Assembly: GCF_900113455.1 (NCBI RefSeq)
Contig: NZ_FOPI01000015.1
Span: 1 to 58,771, forward strand
Direction: 5' to 3'
Origin: Ligilactobacillus ruminis DSM 20403 = NBRC 102161
Lineage (GTDB): Bacteria; Bacillota; Bacilli; Lactobacillales; Lactobacillaceae
Length of the DNA: 58,771 nucleotides
Shown here: positions 32,181-41,252 of the stretch, in pieces
Layout of the letters: every line of letters begins with the position of its first letter
Numbering within the stretch: position 1 is the stretch's first letter
Made by a program: the position numbers and the translations under genes
Notes under the pieces: model-generated
The model's database searches: none
Told to the model about the DNA's origin: nothing
The model's input: only the letters and a program-made list of their open reading frames with translations

Positions 32181-32716
32181 TGAAACGTGGTTTTAAAGTT
32201 GTAACTAAATATTTGGACAAAGGACTGAATTTGCCGAAAAGAGCAACTAGAAATGCTGCCGGGTACGATTTTGAATGTGCAGAAGATTTTGTTTTGCCGA
32301 GTATTTGGAAAAAAGATTTCTTGAAAATTCTGCGTGCGGTCAGAAAACAAAAAGATTATTCGGATGAAGAACTTATGAAAGCAGACGCATGCCTGAAACC
32401 ATATTTGGTTCCGACTGGCATCAAGGCCTACATGCAGGATGACGAATTTTTGATGCTGGCCAATCGTTCAAGCAATCCGCTCAAGCGCCGGTTGGTTCTG
32501 CCAAACGGCGTCGGAATCGTTGACAGCGATTATTATGACAATTCCGGAAACGAAGGAGAAATTTTCTTTCAATTGCTTAATTTCGGTTTAAAAGACGTTG
32601 TCATCAAAAAGGGCGAACGAATCGGACAGGGAATTTTTATGCCTTATCTTCAAATCGATGATGAAGATAAGCCGTTGGCTGAAAGAAAAGGCGGCTTTGG
32701 TTCATCTGGAAGATAA
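32180..32716 (+). CDS. dut: dUTP diphosphatase
   Basis: The 178-residue enzyme hydrolyses dUTP to dUMP and PPi, keeping uracil out of DNA. Motif 1 NAAGYDFEC, motif 2 NRSSNPLKR, motif 3 GVGIVDSDYYDN(S)GNEG, motif 4 (KGERIGQGIF) and the Gly-rich C-terminal motif RKGGFGSSGR are all present. An insertion after motif 1 (about 45-70) is common in lactobacilli. The N-terminus MKRGFKVVTKY fits family members, which supports the start despite the unusual leader. It heads the dut-radA-yacL gene row. Confidence 0.94.
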   Translation: MKRGFKVVTKYLDKGLNLPKRATRNAAGYDFECAEDFVLPSIWKKDFLKILRAVRKQKDYSDEELMKADACLKPYLVPTGIKAYMQDDEFLMLANRSSNPLKRRLVLPNGVGIVDSDYYDNSGNEGEIFFQLLNFGLKDVVIKKGERIGQGIFMPYLQIDDEDKPLAERKGGFGSSGR

Positions 32717-32793
32717 TATCTTATATTAAATTTATGAATAAAGAAGGCATAAATGTTTTATAATTATAAGTGCGAAGACAGGGGGCGTTATTT

Positions 32794-34167
32794 GTGGCAA
32801 AAGCAAAAACCAGATTCGTCTGCCAGACATGCGGGTACGTTTCTCCGCGCTATCTTGGACGATGCCCGAATTGCGGTGAGTGGAACACTTTGGTTGAGGA
32901 AATCGAAGAATCAAAAAACGTTCAGACTGCTCCGCGAGTGACTTTTTCAGGCACGAAGGTCAAACCGCAGCTGATTGATGCTATTTCGACAAAAGAAACG
33001 CCGCGAATCGTCACGAAAAATGCAGAGCTCAATCGTGTTCTCGGTGGCGGAATCGTTCCAAGCTCAATGGTTCTGATCGGGGGCGATCCCGGAATCGGAA
33101 AGTCGACGATGTTGCTTCAGCTTTCCGGCGAATTGGCTGATATGGGCGGTAAAGTGCTTTATGTTTCAGGCGAGGAAAGTGCCAATCAGATCAAAATGAG
33201 GGCAGATCGCCTTGGAGTCGGCGGCAGCGAATTTTATCTCTATCCTGAAACCGATATGCAAAGCATTTTGCAAAATGTCGAAGATTTAAAGCCGGATTAT
33301 GTCGTAATCGACTCCGTTCAAACGATGCAGGATCCGGAATTGACTTCTGCCGTCGGGAGCGTGGCCCAGATTCGTTCCGTGACGGCTTCATTGATGCAGG
33401 TCGCAAAGGTCAACGGCATTACTGTTTTCATTGTCGGACACGTGACGAAAGGCGGCGCAATTGCCGGTCCGAAGATTTTAGAGCACATGGTTGATACGGT
33501 GCTTTATTTTGAAGGCGACATGCACAGAACATACAGGATTTTGCGTGCCGTCAAGAATCGTTTCGGTTCAACGAATGAAATCGGCGTTTTTGAAATGAGA
33601 GAAGACGGTTTGAATGAAGTCAAAAATCCTTCTGAAATCTTTTTGGAAGAAAGATTGCAGGGTGCGACCGGCTCTTCCGTTGTCGTTTCAATGGAGGGAA
33701 CGCGCCCGATTTTAGCTGAAGTGCAGGCTTTGGTGACACCGACTGCATTTGGCAATGCCAAAAGGACGACCAACGGTCTGGATCATAATCGTGTTTCGTT
33801 GATCATGGCGGTTTTGGAAAAGCGCTCCGGGCTGCTTTTGCAAAATCAGGATGCCTATCTTAAGGCTGCTGGCGGCGTCAAGCTTGACGAACCTGCAATC
33901 GATTTGGCGGTTGCGGTAAGCATCGTTTCAAGTTATCGCGACGAAGAAACGCTTGCGACGGATTGTTTCATCGGCGAATTGGGCCTGACGGGCGAGGTGA
34001 GACGCGTCGGAAGAATCGATGCGCGCGTCAAGGAGGCGGCCAAGCTTGGCTTTAAGCGTGCGTTTGTTCCTAAGAACAATTTGGATGGTTGGGAGTTTCC
34101 GTCCAATATTCAAGTAGTCGGGGTTCAGACCCTGAATGAAACTCTCAAACAAGTATTTAAAAGTTAA
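32794..34167 (+). CDS. radA: DNA repair protein RadA
   Basis: The 457-residue branch-migration helicase has a four-Cys zinc finger (C10, C13, C24, C27), a RecA-like ATPase core (Walker [11 protein letters not shown], Walker [11 protein letters not shown]), the RadA-specific KNRFG motif and a C-terminal Lon-protease-like domain. It helps process recombination intermediates. The GTG at 32794 follows AGGGGGCG and gives the family N-terminus [14 protein letters not shown]. The in-frame start at 32770 would add eight extra residues. Confidence 0.96.
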   Translation: MAKAKTRFVCQTCGYVSPRYLGRCPNCGEWNTLVEEIEESKNVQTAPRVTFSGTKVKPQLIDAISTKETPRIVTKNAELNRVLGGGIVPSSMVLIGGDPGIGKSTMLLQLSGELADMGGKVLYVSGEESANQIKMRADRLGVGGSEFYLYPETDMQSILQNVEDLKPDYVVIDSVQTMQDPELTSAVGSVAQIRSVTASLMQVAKVNGITVFIVGHVTKGGAIAGPKILEHMVDTVLYFEGDMHRTYRILRAVKNRFGSTNEIGVFEMREDGLNEVKNPSEIFLEERLQGATGSSVVVSMEGTRPILAEVQALVTPTAFGNAKRTTNGLDHNRVSLIMAVLEKRSGLLLQNQDAYLKAAGGVKLDEPAIDLAVAVSIVSSYRDEETLATDCFIGELGLTGEVRRVGRIDARVKEAAKLGFKRAFVPKNNLDGWEFPSNIQVVGVQTLNETLKQVFKS

Positions 34168-34188
34168 CGGATGGAGGGACCGCAAATT

Positions 34189-35298
34189 ATGCGAAAACGT
34201 ATGATACAGCTGGTCTTTGCAATTCTTGGAATTAGTATCGGCTATTCATTTTTGCCGCCATTATGGGAAAGCCTGAGGGTTGGCAACCATTTATTACAAA
34301 GTCCAGTGATTAACTCATTTATTGGCTTGTTGGTTACGCTTATTTTAGCCGTTTTTTTGGTTGACCCGATCGAAAACATAATCAAAAAGTTCGAAAAAAA
34401 GTTGGCACAGCAAAAAACAGAGGTCATTTTTGCGGAAAGCATTTCAGTCGTTATTTCATTGCTGATTGCAGTTTTGATTTCGACAATCTTTTGGCGTTCG
34501 CAATTATTCTTTATTAATACGGTGCTTCCGATTATCGTAATGATCCTCTTTGCTTATCTCGGCTGGGTGATCGGCAAGACGCGCCTGAACGATCTTAAAA
34601 ACATCTTTGGATCAAGAAGCAATCGGAAAAAGGAAACCGACAACGTTTTGGAACGAAAAGTCGGAGACAATTTCCATAAATACAAGCTGCTTGACACGAA
34701 TATTTTGATCGATGGGCGTATTTATGATCTTGCAAAGACAGGATTTATTGAAGGAACGCTTGTCGTGCCGAATTTTGTTCTTTATGAACTGCAATACATT
34801 GCAGATTCCGGTGACAGCATCAAGCGCGTCAGAGGAAGGCGAGGACTTGACATCTTAAATAAGCTGCGGTCTGAAAAGATCGTGCCCGTTGAAATGTATG
34901 AGGGCGATTTTGAAGACGTTCAGGAAGTTGATTCAAAACTGATCAAACTTGCCAAGATGATCGATGCCGTCATCGTGACAAACGACTATAATTTGAATAA
35001 AGTCAGCGAGTTTCAAAACGTTCAGGTCTTAAACGTCAACGCATTGGCAAAAGCGCTCAAACCAAGAGTCATCCCCGGCGAGAAACTGAACGTGATGGTC
35101 ATCAAAAACGGAACCGAACGACAGCAAGGCGTTGCGTATCTTGATGACGGAACGATGATCGTCGTTGAAGACGGGCGCTATTATATGAACAAGACAATCG
35201 AAGTCGAAGTTACTTCGGCATTGCAAACCGATGCCGGACGAATGATTTTCGCCAAGCCTTCCCACTCAAAACGCGGAATCAACGAAAAAACTAATTAA
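34189..35298 (+). CDS. yacL: PIN-TRAM domain membrane protein YacL
   Basis: The 369-residue protein has four N-terminal membrane helices (about 1-135), a PIN nuclease-like domain (about 165-290, LLDTNILIDGRIYDL, with acidic residues in DSKLIKLAKMIDAVIVTNDYNLN) and a C-terminal TRAM domain. The substrate and role are not established. GGAGGG ends 11 nt before the ATG at 34189, while the in-frame ATG at 34171 overlaps that site. It follows radA as in most Firmicutes. Confidence 0.92.
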   Translation: MRKRMIQLVFAILGISIGYSFLPPLWESLRVGNHLLQSPVINSFIGLLVTLILAVFLVDPIENIIKKFEKKLAQQKTEVIFAESISVVISLLIAVLISTIFWRSQLFFINTVLPIIVMILFAYLGWVIGKTRLNDLKNIFGSRSNRKKETDNVLERKVGDNFHKYKLLDTNILIDGRIYDLAKTGFIEGTLVVPNFVLYELQYIADSGDSIKRVRGRRGLDILNKLRSEKIVPVEMYEGDFEDVQEVDSKLIKLAKMIDAVIVTNDYNLNKVSEFQNVQVLNVNALAKALKPRVIPGEKLNVMVIKNGTERQQGVAYLDDGTMIVVEDGRYYMNKTIEVEVTSALQTDAGRMIFAKPSHSKRGINEKTN

Positions 35299-35401
35299 AA
35301 CTTTGAATCAGCAGTTTATTTTTCAGACTATTCATTGTAAAATCGATAATGTATGACTGTTAAAAACAGTAATAGACAAATTTCAGAAAGAGGCGCTTAA
35401 A

Positions 35402-36892
35402 TTGGCAAAAGATAAGATTCGTGTGCGTTATGCACCAAGTCCGACAGGACACTTGCATATCGGCAACGCACGAACAGCGTTATTCAACTACTTATTTGCA
35501 AGACATAATAAAGGGACTTTTGTACTCCGCATCGAAGACACGGATACGAAACGCAATATTGCAGACGGTGAACGCAGCCAGATGGAAAACCTTCATTGGC
35601 TGGGCATCGACTGGGATGAAGGTCCGGACAAGCCGGGCGAATACGGCCCGTATCGTCAATCTGAACGCAAGGGCATCTATCAGCCTTTGATTCAGGAACT
35701 TTTGGACAAAGACCTTGCCTATGAATCATTCATGACCGAAGATGAGTTGAACGAACAGCGCGAAGCACAAAAGGCGCGCGGTGAGGCTCCTCGCTACGAA
35801 TATGAATATGAAGGCATGACAAAAGAAGAAATCAAGGCCAAGCAAGACGAGGCACGTGCCAAGGGCTTGAAGCCGGTTGTCAGAATCCGCGTTCCGAAGA
35901 ACGTCGTTTACGAATGGGACGATATTGTCAAAGGACACGTCAGTTTCAATTCTGATACGATCGGCGGCGACTTTGTCATTCAAAAGCGTGACGGAATGCC
36001 AACATATAATTTTGCCGTTGTCGTCGATGACCACATGATGAAAATCACGCACGTTTTGCGCGGTGATGATCATGTTGCCAACACGCCGAAGCAATTGGCG
36101 GTTTACCAGGCATTTGGCTGGGAAGCCCCTGTATTTGGCCATATGTCGCTTATCATCAATACGGAAACAGGCAAGAAACTTTCAAAACGTGATGAATCCG
36201 TGCTTCAGTTTATTGAACAGTATCGTTCGCTTGGATATCTGCCTGAAGCGATGTTCAACTTCATTACTCTTCTTGGCTGGTCACCGGTTGGCGAATCAGA
36301 AATCTTCAGTCAAAAAGATTTCATCAAGATGTTTGATCCAAAGCGTTTGAGCCGCTCACCGGCTGCTTTTGACGGCAAAAAGCTTGAATGGGTCAACAAC
36401 CAGTACGTCAAAGCTGCAGATAACGATGAACTTTCCGATTCTGCAATCAAGCAATTGATCAAAGCAGGCAAGATTCCTGAAAATCCCGATTTTAAGACGA
36501 TTGCATGGGCACGTCATTTGGTTGATCTTTATAAGCGTCAAATGTCTTATACGGCTCAATTGGCCGACATGGCTGAGATTTTCTTCACGGAACCGCAAAA
36601 GCTTGATGAAGATTGCATGAACGAGCTTTCAGATGAATCGGCTGCAGTCGTTTTGAACGAATTCTCCAAGCGCATCAAGGAATTACCGCTTTTTGACGCC
36701 GTTGAGATTCAAAAGACGATTCGCGGCATTCAAAAGGATACCGGAGTCAAAGGCCGCAAGCTTTACATGCCGATTCGCATTGCAACGACTCGTGAAATGC
36801 ACGGTCCGGAACTTGCTCCTTCAATCGAATTGCTGGGCAAAAAGCGCGTGCTTGAACATTTAAACAAAACGTTGGAAGAAATGGGCAAATAA
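35402..36892 (+). CDS. gltX: glutamyl-tRNA synthetase
   Basis: The 496-residue class I synthetase charges tRNA-Glu (and, in this group, tRNA-Gln for transamidation). HLHIGNA at about 17-23 is the HIGH motif and KKLSKRDE near 260 the KMSKS motif. The length is normal. The start is TTG at 35402, giving [16 protein letters not shown], preceded by AGAGGCG. It is followed by a terminator, so cysS has its own promoter. Confidence 0.96.
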   Translation: MAKDKIRVRYAPSPTGHLHIGNARTALFNYLFARHNKGTFVLRIEDTDTKRNIADGERSQMENLHWLGIDWDEGPDKPGEYGPYRQSERKGIYQPLIQELLDKDLAYESFMTEDELNEQREAQKARGEAPRYEYEYEGMTKEEIKAKQDEARAKGLKPVVRIRVPKNVVYEWDDIVKGHVSFNSDTIGGDFVIQKRDGMPTYNFAVVVDDHMMKITHVLRGDDHVANTPKQLAVYQAFGWEAPVFGHMSLIINTETGKKLSKRDESVLQFIEQYRSLGYLPEAMFNFITLLGWSPVGESEIFSQKDFIKMFDPKRLSRSPAAFDGKKLEWVNNQYVKAADNDELSDSAIKQLIKAGKIPENPDFKTIAWARHLVDLYKRQMSYTAQLADMAEIFFTEPQKLDEDCMNELSDESAAVVLNEFSKRIKELPLFDAVEIQKTIRGIQKDTGVKGRKLYMPIRIATTREMHGPELAPSIELLGKKRVLEHLNKTLEEMGK

Positions 36893-36902
36893 GCTGAACA
36901 GA

Positions 36903-36931
36903 AGAGCTGGGATGTTTCCCGGCTCTTTTTT
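36903..36931 (+). terminator. terminator of gltX
   Basis: AGAGCTGGGA and TTCCCGGCTCT pair with one G-U, followed by T-residues. Confidence 0.88.
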
Positions 36932-36951
36932 GGAAAAAACCAAAATATCTT

Positions 36952-36979
36952 TTGGGTATGCAGCGTTTTTGCGTATAAT
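36952..36979 (+). promoter_or_regulatory. promoter of the cysS operon
   Basis: TTGGGT and TATAAT are 16 bp apart, ending 35 bp before the cysS ATG. There is no T-box in this short leader. Confidence 0.7.
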
Positions 36980-37014
36980 ATAAACATGAGATTATTTCAA
37001 AAGGAGGTAACGAT

Positions 37015-38427
37015 ATGATTCAGATTTTGAATACATTGTCAGGCAAAAAAGAAATTTTTAAACCGCTTGAAGAAGGCAAGGTTAAAATGTACGTCTGCGG
37101 ACCAACGGTTTACAACTATATTCATATCGGCAATGCAAGAAGCGCAGTGGCATTTGATACCGTCAGGCGCTATTTTGAATATCGAGGATATGAGGTCGAC
37201 TACGTGTCCAATTTTACGGATGTTGATGACAAAATCATCAAAGCCGGTCATGAAATGAAGATGACCGTCAAGGAAGTTACCGACAAATTCATCGCTGCAT
37301 TTTATGAAGACATCGATGCGTTAAACATCAAGCGCGCCACGCTGAATCCGCGAGTAATGGACACGATGGACGATATCATCAAGTTTATCCAGGTTTTGAT
37401 CGATAAAGGATATGCTTATCAGTCAGAAGGCGACGTTTATTATCGGGCGCGCAAGTTTAAAGACTATGGTAAGCTTTCCGGCCAGTCCGTCGACGATCTT
37501 GAACAAGGGGCAAGCGAACGCGTGGCTGATTTTGACCAGGGCAAAAAAGAAGATCCGCTTGATTTTGCTTTATGGAAAGCCGCAAAACCAGGTGAAATCT
37601 ATTGGGAAGCACCTTTTGGGAACGGAAGGCCCGGTTGGCACATCGAATGCTCCGTCATGGCAACGAAGTATTTGGGCAAAACGATAGATATTCATGCCGG
37701 CGGCCAGGATTTGGAATTTCCGCACCACGAAAACGAGATTGCCCAAAGCGAAGCAGAGACGGGGCAAAAGTTCGTCAACTATTGGATGCACAACGGATTC
37801 GTGACGATTGGCGAAGAAGACGAAAAAATGAGCAAGTCGCTCGGAAATTTCGTCACGGTTCATGATCTGCTGAAAAAGGTCGATCCTCAAGTCGTCCGTT
37901 TCTTCATGGCAACGACGCAGTATCGTCATCCGATTCGCTATAGTCAGGCAAATCTTGCTGAAGCAAAGACCAATCTTCAGAAATTGAAAACGGCTGTCGA
38001 CAATTTGCGTTATCGTAAAAACGATGCTGAAAAGAGCGATGTCGAAACCGAGATTCGTGAAAAATTCAGTGCTTTGAAGAATCGGTTCATTGAAGCGATG
38101 GATGATGATTTTAATACCCAAAACGGAATTGCGGTCATTTATGAGATGGCCAAACTGCTGAACGTTTATTCAGAAAAAGCAACGGTTTCTTTGGAAACCA
38201 TCGAGTATCTGCTTGATGGTTTCTCAAAGGCAGCAGAGGTTTTCGGAATTAAATTTGAAGAAGAAACGGAACTTTTGGATGAAAAGATTGAGGCGTTGAT
38301 CGAAGAAAGAATCGCTGCCAGAAAAGCCAGAAATTTTGCGCGAAGCGATGAGATTCGCGACATGTTGAAGGAAAAGGGCGTGATTTTGGAAGATACTCCT
38401 CAAGGAACAAGATGGAAGAGAGCGTAA
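37015..38427 (+). CDS. cysS: cysteinyl-tRNA synthetase
   Basis: The 470-residue class I synthetase has zinc ligand Cys28 in [14 protein letters not shown], followed by the HIGH-type motif. WHIECSVMA and [13 protein letters not shown] supply further zinc ligands, and KMSKSLGN is the KMSKS loop. A near-perfect AAAGGAGGTAA precedes the ATG. No cysE lies before it, unlike in bacilli. mrnC follows 3 nt downstream. Confidence 0.96.
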   Translation: MIQILNTLSGKKEIFKPLEEGKVKMYVCGPTVYNYIHIGNARSAVAFDTVRRYFEYRGYEVDYVSNFTDVDDKIIKAGHEMKMTVKEVTDKFIAAFYEDIDALNIKRATLNPRVMDTMDDIIKFIQVLIDKGYAYQSEGDVYYRARKFKDYGKLSGQSVDDLEQGASERVADFDQGKKEDPLDFALWKAAKPGEIYWEAPFGNGRPGWHIECSVMATKYLGKTIDIHAGGQDLEFPHHENEIAQSEAETGQKFVNYWMHNGFVTIGEEDEKMSKSLGNFVTVHDLLKKVDPQVVRFFMATTQYRHPIRYSQANLAEAKTNLQKLKTAVDNLRYRKNDAEKSDVETEIREKFSALKNRFIEAMDDDFNTQNGIAVIYEMAKLLNVYSEKATVSLETIEYLLDGFSKAAEVFGIKFEEETELLDEKIEALIEERIAARKARNFARSDEIRDMLKEKGVILEDTPQGTRWKRA

Positions 38428-38430
38428 CAC

Positions 38431-38823
38431 ATGGCTGATTATGAACAGATGAACGGAATTGCTTTGGCCTACATCGGGGATGCGATTTACGAAGTCTATG
38501 TCAGAAAACACTTGCTTGACAAGGGAATGACCAAACCGAACAAATTGCATAAAAGAGCGACTCACTACGTTTCCGCAAAGGCACAGGCAGCACTGATTTC
38601 GCAAATGGAAGAACAGAATCTTCTGACTGATGAAGAAAAAGAATATTTCCGTCGCGGCAGAAATGCCAAAAGCTATACTTCGGCCAAAAACACCTCGGTT
38701 GTCACTTATCGAATTTCGACCGGATTTGAAGCATTATTCGGATATCTTTATCTGAGCGGGAAAAAAGACCGCCTGGACGAACTCAGCGCATGGTGCATCA
38801 AAACGGTCGAGGAAGGATATTAG
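38431..38823 (+). CDS. mrnC: mini-ribonuclease 3
   Basis: The 130-residue protein is an RNase III catalytic domain without the double-stranded RNA-binding domain, and matures 23S rRNA ends. [15 protein letters not shown] contains the catalytic Asp; RRGRNAK and [12 protein letters not shown] are family motifs with the conserved acidic residue. It is co-transcribed with cysS and rlmB. Confidence 0.94.
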   Translation: MADYEQMNGIALAYIGDAIYEVYVRKHLLDKGMTKPNKLHKRATHYVSAKAQAALISQMEEQNLLTDEEKEYFRRGRNAKSYTSAKNTSVVTYRISTGFEALFGYLYLSGKKDRLDELSAWCIKTVEEGY

Positions 38824-38825
38824 CC

Positions 38826-39572
38826 ATGAAAGAACAGAAGACAGATGATTTCGTAATCGGGCGTCATCCGGCAATGGCCGCTTTAAAAAGCGGACAGGAC
38901 ATAAACAAAGTCTTTGTCCAATCAGGATTGAAGTCCGATGCGATTCAGGAAATCGTTTCAGCTGCCAAAAAGCGCAGCATCGTCGTTTCGCAGGTTCCGA
39001 AAACAAAACTTGACCTTTTGTCTGACGGACAAAATCATCAAGGCGTCGTTTTGGCCGTTGCTGCATTTCAATATGCGGAACTTGAAGACCTTTTTGAAGC
39101 AGCAGCCAAAAAAGGCGAAGATCCGTTCTTTTTGATTCTGGACGGAATCGAAGATCCGCATAATTTGGGATCGATTTTAAGAACCGCAGATGCAGCCGGC
39201 GTCCACGGCATCATTATTCCTAAAAGGCGTGCGGTTCAGCTGACGTCGACGGTTGCCAAAACCTCAACGGGAGCAGTCGAATACGTCCCGGTCTGTCGCG
39301 TAACGAACCTGGCCCAAGCAGTTGACGAATTAAAGCATCGCGGGCTTTGGATCTTCGGGACGGATATGAAAGGCCAGGATTTCAGAAATTGGGATGCAAA
39401 AGGCCCGACGGCTCTCGTCATCGGAAACGAAGGCAAAGGCATTTCTTCATTGCTCAAGAAAAAGTGCGATGAAATGCTGACGATTCCGATGATTGGACAC
39501 GTTCAAAGCCTGAATGCAAGCGTGGCAGCAAGTCTTTTGATTTACCAGGGATTCACTTCAAGAGGTAAATAA
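38826..39572 (+). CDS. rlmB: 23S rRNA (guanosine-2'-O-)-methyltransferase RlmB family
   Basis: The 248-residue SpoU-class enzyme has an N-terminal L30e-like RNA-binding part (about 1-80) and a SPOUT knot domain. The three knot motifs are ILDGIEDPHNLGSILRTADAAG, ALVIGNEGKGIS and IPMIGHVQSLNASVAASLLIYQ. GGAAGG before the ATG at 38826 marks the start; a longer open frame from 38790 would overlap mrnC and has no site. It is the fourth gene of the gltX-cysS row. Confidence 0.94.
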   Translation: MKEQKTDDFVIGRHPAMAALKSGQDINKVFVQSGLKSDAIQEIVSAAKKRSIVVSQVPKTKLDLLSDGQNHQGVVLAVAAFQYAELEDLFEAAAKKGEDPFFLILDGIEDPHNLGSILRTADAAGVHGIIIPKRRAVQLTSTVAKTSTGAVEYVPVCRVTNLAQAVDELKHRGLWIFGTDMKGQDFRNWDAKGPTALVIGNEGKGISSLLKKKCDEMLTIPMIGHVQSLNASVAASLLIYQGFTSRGK

Positions 39573-39574
39573 GG

Positions 39575-40105
39575 ATGAAAGAAAAGATTCTGATTGTTGA
39601 TGCCTATAACATGATCGGCAATTGGCCCGAACTTGCGCGGCTTAAAAAGTCCGATCGCTTGGAAGACGCAAGAGATCAGCTGCTTTTGATTCTTTCCGAC
39701 TATCATAAACAAAGCGATTCCAAGATTATCGTTGTTTTTGACGCAATGTACGTGCCAGGGCTGTCAAAAAGCTATAAACAATACAACCTGGATGTTGTTT
39801 GGACTGATGAAGGTCAGACGGCTGACAGCTATATTGAAGCATTGGCCGGAAAACTGCAGTCGCGGTTGACTCAGGTGACCGTTGCGACGAGCGATCAAGC
39901 TGAACAATGGACGATCTTTTCTCAAGGAGCTTTGAGAAAACCTGCTTGGGAACTGTATCAGGATATTAAAAATGCAAAAAAAGAAGTTCACGCAGCGACA
40001 AGAATGTATCAGGATCAGGCATTGGTCAGAAGATCGCCTTTTGATGACGAGCAGTTGAAGAAATTAGCAGACCTGCGCGACCATCTCAGTTCTGAAGATA
40101 ATTGA
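39575..40105 (+). CDS. yacP: NYN-domain ribosome-associated endoribonuclease (Rae1/YacP)
   Basis: The 176-residue NYN/PIN-type protein starts MKEKILIVDAYNMIGNWPEL, with the catalytic Asp in VDAYN and further acidic sites in VVFDAMY and WTDEGQTADSYIE. The B. subtilis homologue Rae1 cleaves mRNA in the ribosomal A site. It starts 2 nt after rlmB. A sigH/comX-type gene often follows in relatives, but here rpmG comes directly after. Confidence 0.92.
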   Translation: MKEKILIVDAYNMIGNWPELARLKKSDRLEDARDQLLLILSDYHKQSDSKIIVVFDAMYVPGLSKSYKQYNLDVVWTDEGQTADSYIEALAGKLQSRLTQVTVATSDQAEQWTIFSQGALRKPAWELYQDIKNAKKEVHAATRMYQDQALVRRSPFDDEQLKKLADLRDHLSSEDN

Positions 40106-40131
40106 CATGCGGTGTTTAAACATGATAAAGT
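40102..40131 (+). promoter_or_regulatory. promoter of rpmG-secE
   Basis: TTGACA overlaps the yacP stop codon and is followed after 18 bp by TAAAGT. Confidence 0.65.
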
Positions 40132-40159
40132 AACTTTGAATACGTTAAGGAGGACTGGA

Positions 40160-40309
40160 ATGTCCAAGAAAAAAATTTCGTTAGCATGCTCAGTATGCGG
40201 TTCGAGAAATTATACGATTGTTGAAAATTTAAATCGGACCGAACGCCTTGAGGTCAAAAAATTCTGCAAATATTGCGGAAAACATACGCTTCATCGCGAA
40301 ACAAAATAA
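40160..40309 (+). CDS. rpmG: 50S ribosomal protein L33
   Basis: The 49-residue ribosomal protein is of the zinc-binding C+ type, with Cys pairs in CSVCG and CKYCG. AAGGAGG lies 6 nt before the ATG at 40160. In many Firmicutes a second, zinc-free L33 exists. It is followed by secE and nusG in the conserved order. Confidence 0.95.
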   Translation: MSKKKISLACSVCGSRNYTIVENLNRTERLEVKKFCKYCGKHTLHRETK

Positions 40310-40326
40310 CAAATGGGGGATTCAAG

Positions 40327-40494
40327 ATGAAGTTTTTCAAGAGCGTTGTTCAAACAATGAAAGATACGACATGGCTTAATGCCAAGGAAACAAGACGCGA
40401 TACAACGACTGTTGTCGCAATGTCAATTGCCTTTGCTGTTTTCTTTGGCGTCGTTGATTATGCCGTTCAGGCAGTGCTTTCACTGGTTGCCTGA
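40327..40494 (+). CDS. secE: preprotein translocase subunit SecE
   Basis: The 55-residue single-pass SecE has an amphipathic N-terminal helix (MKFFKSVVQTMKDTTWLNAKETRRDT) and a C-terminal membrane helix (TTVVAMSIAFAVFFGVVDYAVQAVLSLV). It stabilises SecY in the translocon. GGGGGA precedes the ATG at 40327. It is followed by a terminator that separates it from nusG. Confidence 0.93.
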   Translation: MKFFKSVVQTMKDTTWLNAKETRRDTTTVVAMSIAFAVFFGVVDYAVQAVLSLVA

Positions 40495-40499
40495 TTTAA

Positions 40500-40525
40500 A
40501 GGACTGGTCAAACCAGTCTTTTTTT
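40500..40525 (+). terminator. terminator between secE and nusG
   Basis: GACTGGT and ACCAGTC form a perfect 7-bp stem with a three-base loop and seven T. A TATAAT at 40528-40533 directly after the T-run may be the -10 for nusG. Confidence 0.88.
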
Positions 40526-40609
40526 GTTATAATCACCTTGTTGGTGAACTTCGATTTTTCGGGGTTTTTTTATTTTGTTCAAAAACACAAATATCAAAGG
40601 AGAATAAAA

Positions 40610-41158
40610 ATGGCTGAAAGCAGTGAAAAGAAATGGTACGTATTGCATACGTATTCCGGCTATGAAAACAAAGTCAAAAGCAATCTGGAATCTCGTGCGG
40701 AATCAATGGGCATGGAAGACTATATTTTCCGCGTGGTCGTTCCTGAAGAAGAAAAATGCGAAAAGACCAAGACCGGCAAAGAAAAAGTTGAAAAGCTCAA
40801 GACGTTCCCTGGATACGTGTTGGTCGAAATGGTCATGACAGACCAATCATGGTATGTCGTTCGAAACACGCCCGGCGTTACCGGATTTGTCGGCTCGCAT
40901 GGTGCCGGAAGCAAACCGGCGCCTCTTCTTGACGAAGAAATCCAGACGATTCTTCGCAGCGTCGGCATGACGAGAAATGCAGACTTTGATGCAGAAGTCG
41001 GCGATACGATTACCATTACCGAAGGAGCATTTGCTGGTCATGTCGGCAAAATTACTGAAATCGACAGCGAAAAGATGAAACTTCATGCGATGATCGATGT
41101 CTTCGGTCGCGAAACGGATGCAGAATTGTCATTCGATCAGGTTGAAAGACTGGTATAA
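40610..41158 (+). CDS. nusG: transcription termination/antitermination protein NusG
   Basis: The 182-residue protein has the NGN domain (KKWYVLHTYSGYENKVKSNL...FPGYVLVEMVMTDQSWYVVRNTPGVTGFVG) and a C-terminal KOW domain (VGDTITITEGAFAGHVGKITEID). AAAGGAG lies before the ATG at 40610; a longer in-frame extension upstream runs through the secE terminator and is not used. It is monocistronic, with its own terminator. Confidence 0.96.
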   Translation: MAESSEKKWYVLHTYSGYENKVKSNLESRAESMGMEDYIFRVVVPEEEKCEKTKTGKEKVEKLKTFPGYVLVEMVMTDQSWYVVRNTPGVTGFVGSHGAGSKPAPLLDEEIQTILRSVGMTRNADFDAEVGDTITITEGAFAGHVGKITEIDSEKMKLHAMIDVFGRETDAELSFDQVERLV

Positions 41159-41163
41159 ACTTA

Positions 41164-41204
41164 AAAGCTGTTTCTTGAGTGCATTTTTCAAGGACGGCTT
41201 TTTT
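41164..41204 (+). terminator. terminator of nusG
   Basis: AAGCTGT..CTTGA and TCAAG.ACGGCTT form a bulged stem, followed by TTTTTT. Confidence 0.82.
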
Positions 41205-41252
41205 CTTAAGTGATATAATCATAACAGCAAATATTTTTTGAGGGATGATAAC

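Noticed and set aside
32027-32350. A leftward 107-codon frame over the start of dut
   Set aside because: It is opposite to the well-supported dut gene and its leader, and has no family features.
36952-37014. T-box in front of cysS
   Set aside because: The leader is only about 35 nt long and has no TGGGTGGTACCGCGG-like element.
40379-40609. N-terminal extension of NusG upstream of 40610
   Set aside because: The extension reads through secE and its terminator, and the ribosome binding site and family N-terminus are at 40610.
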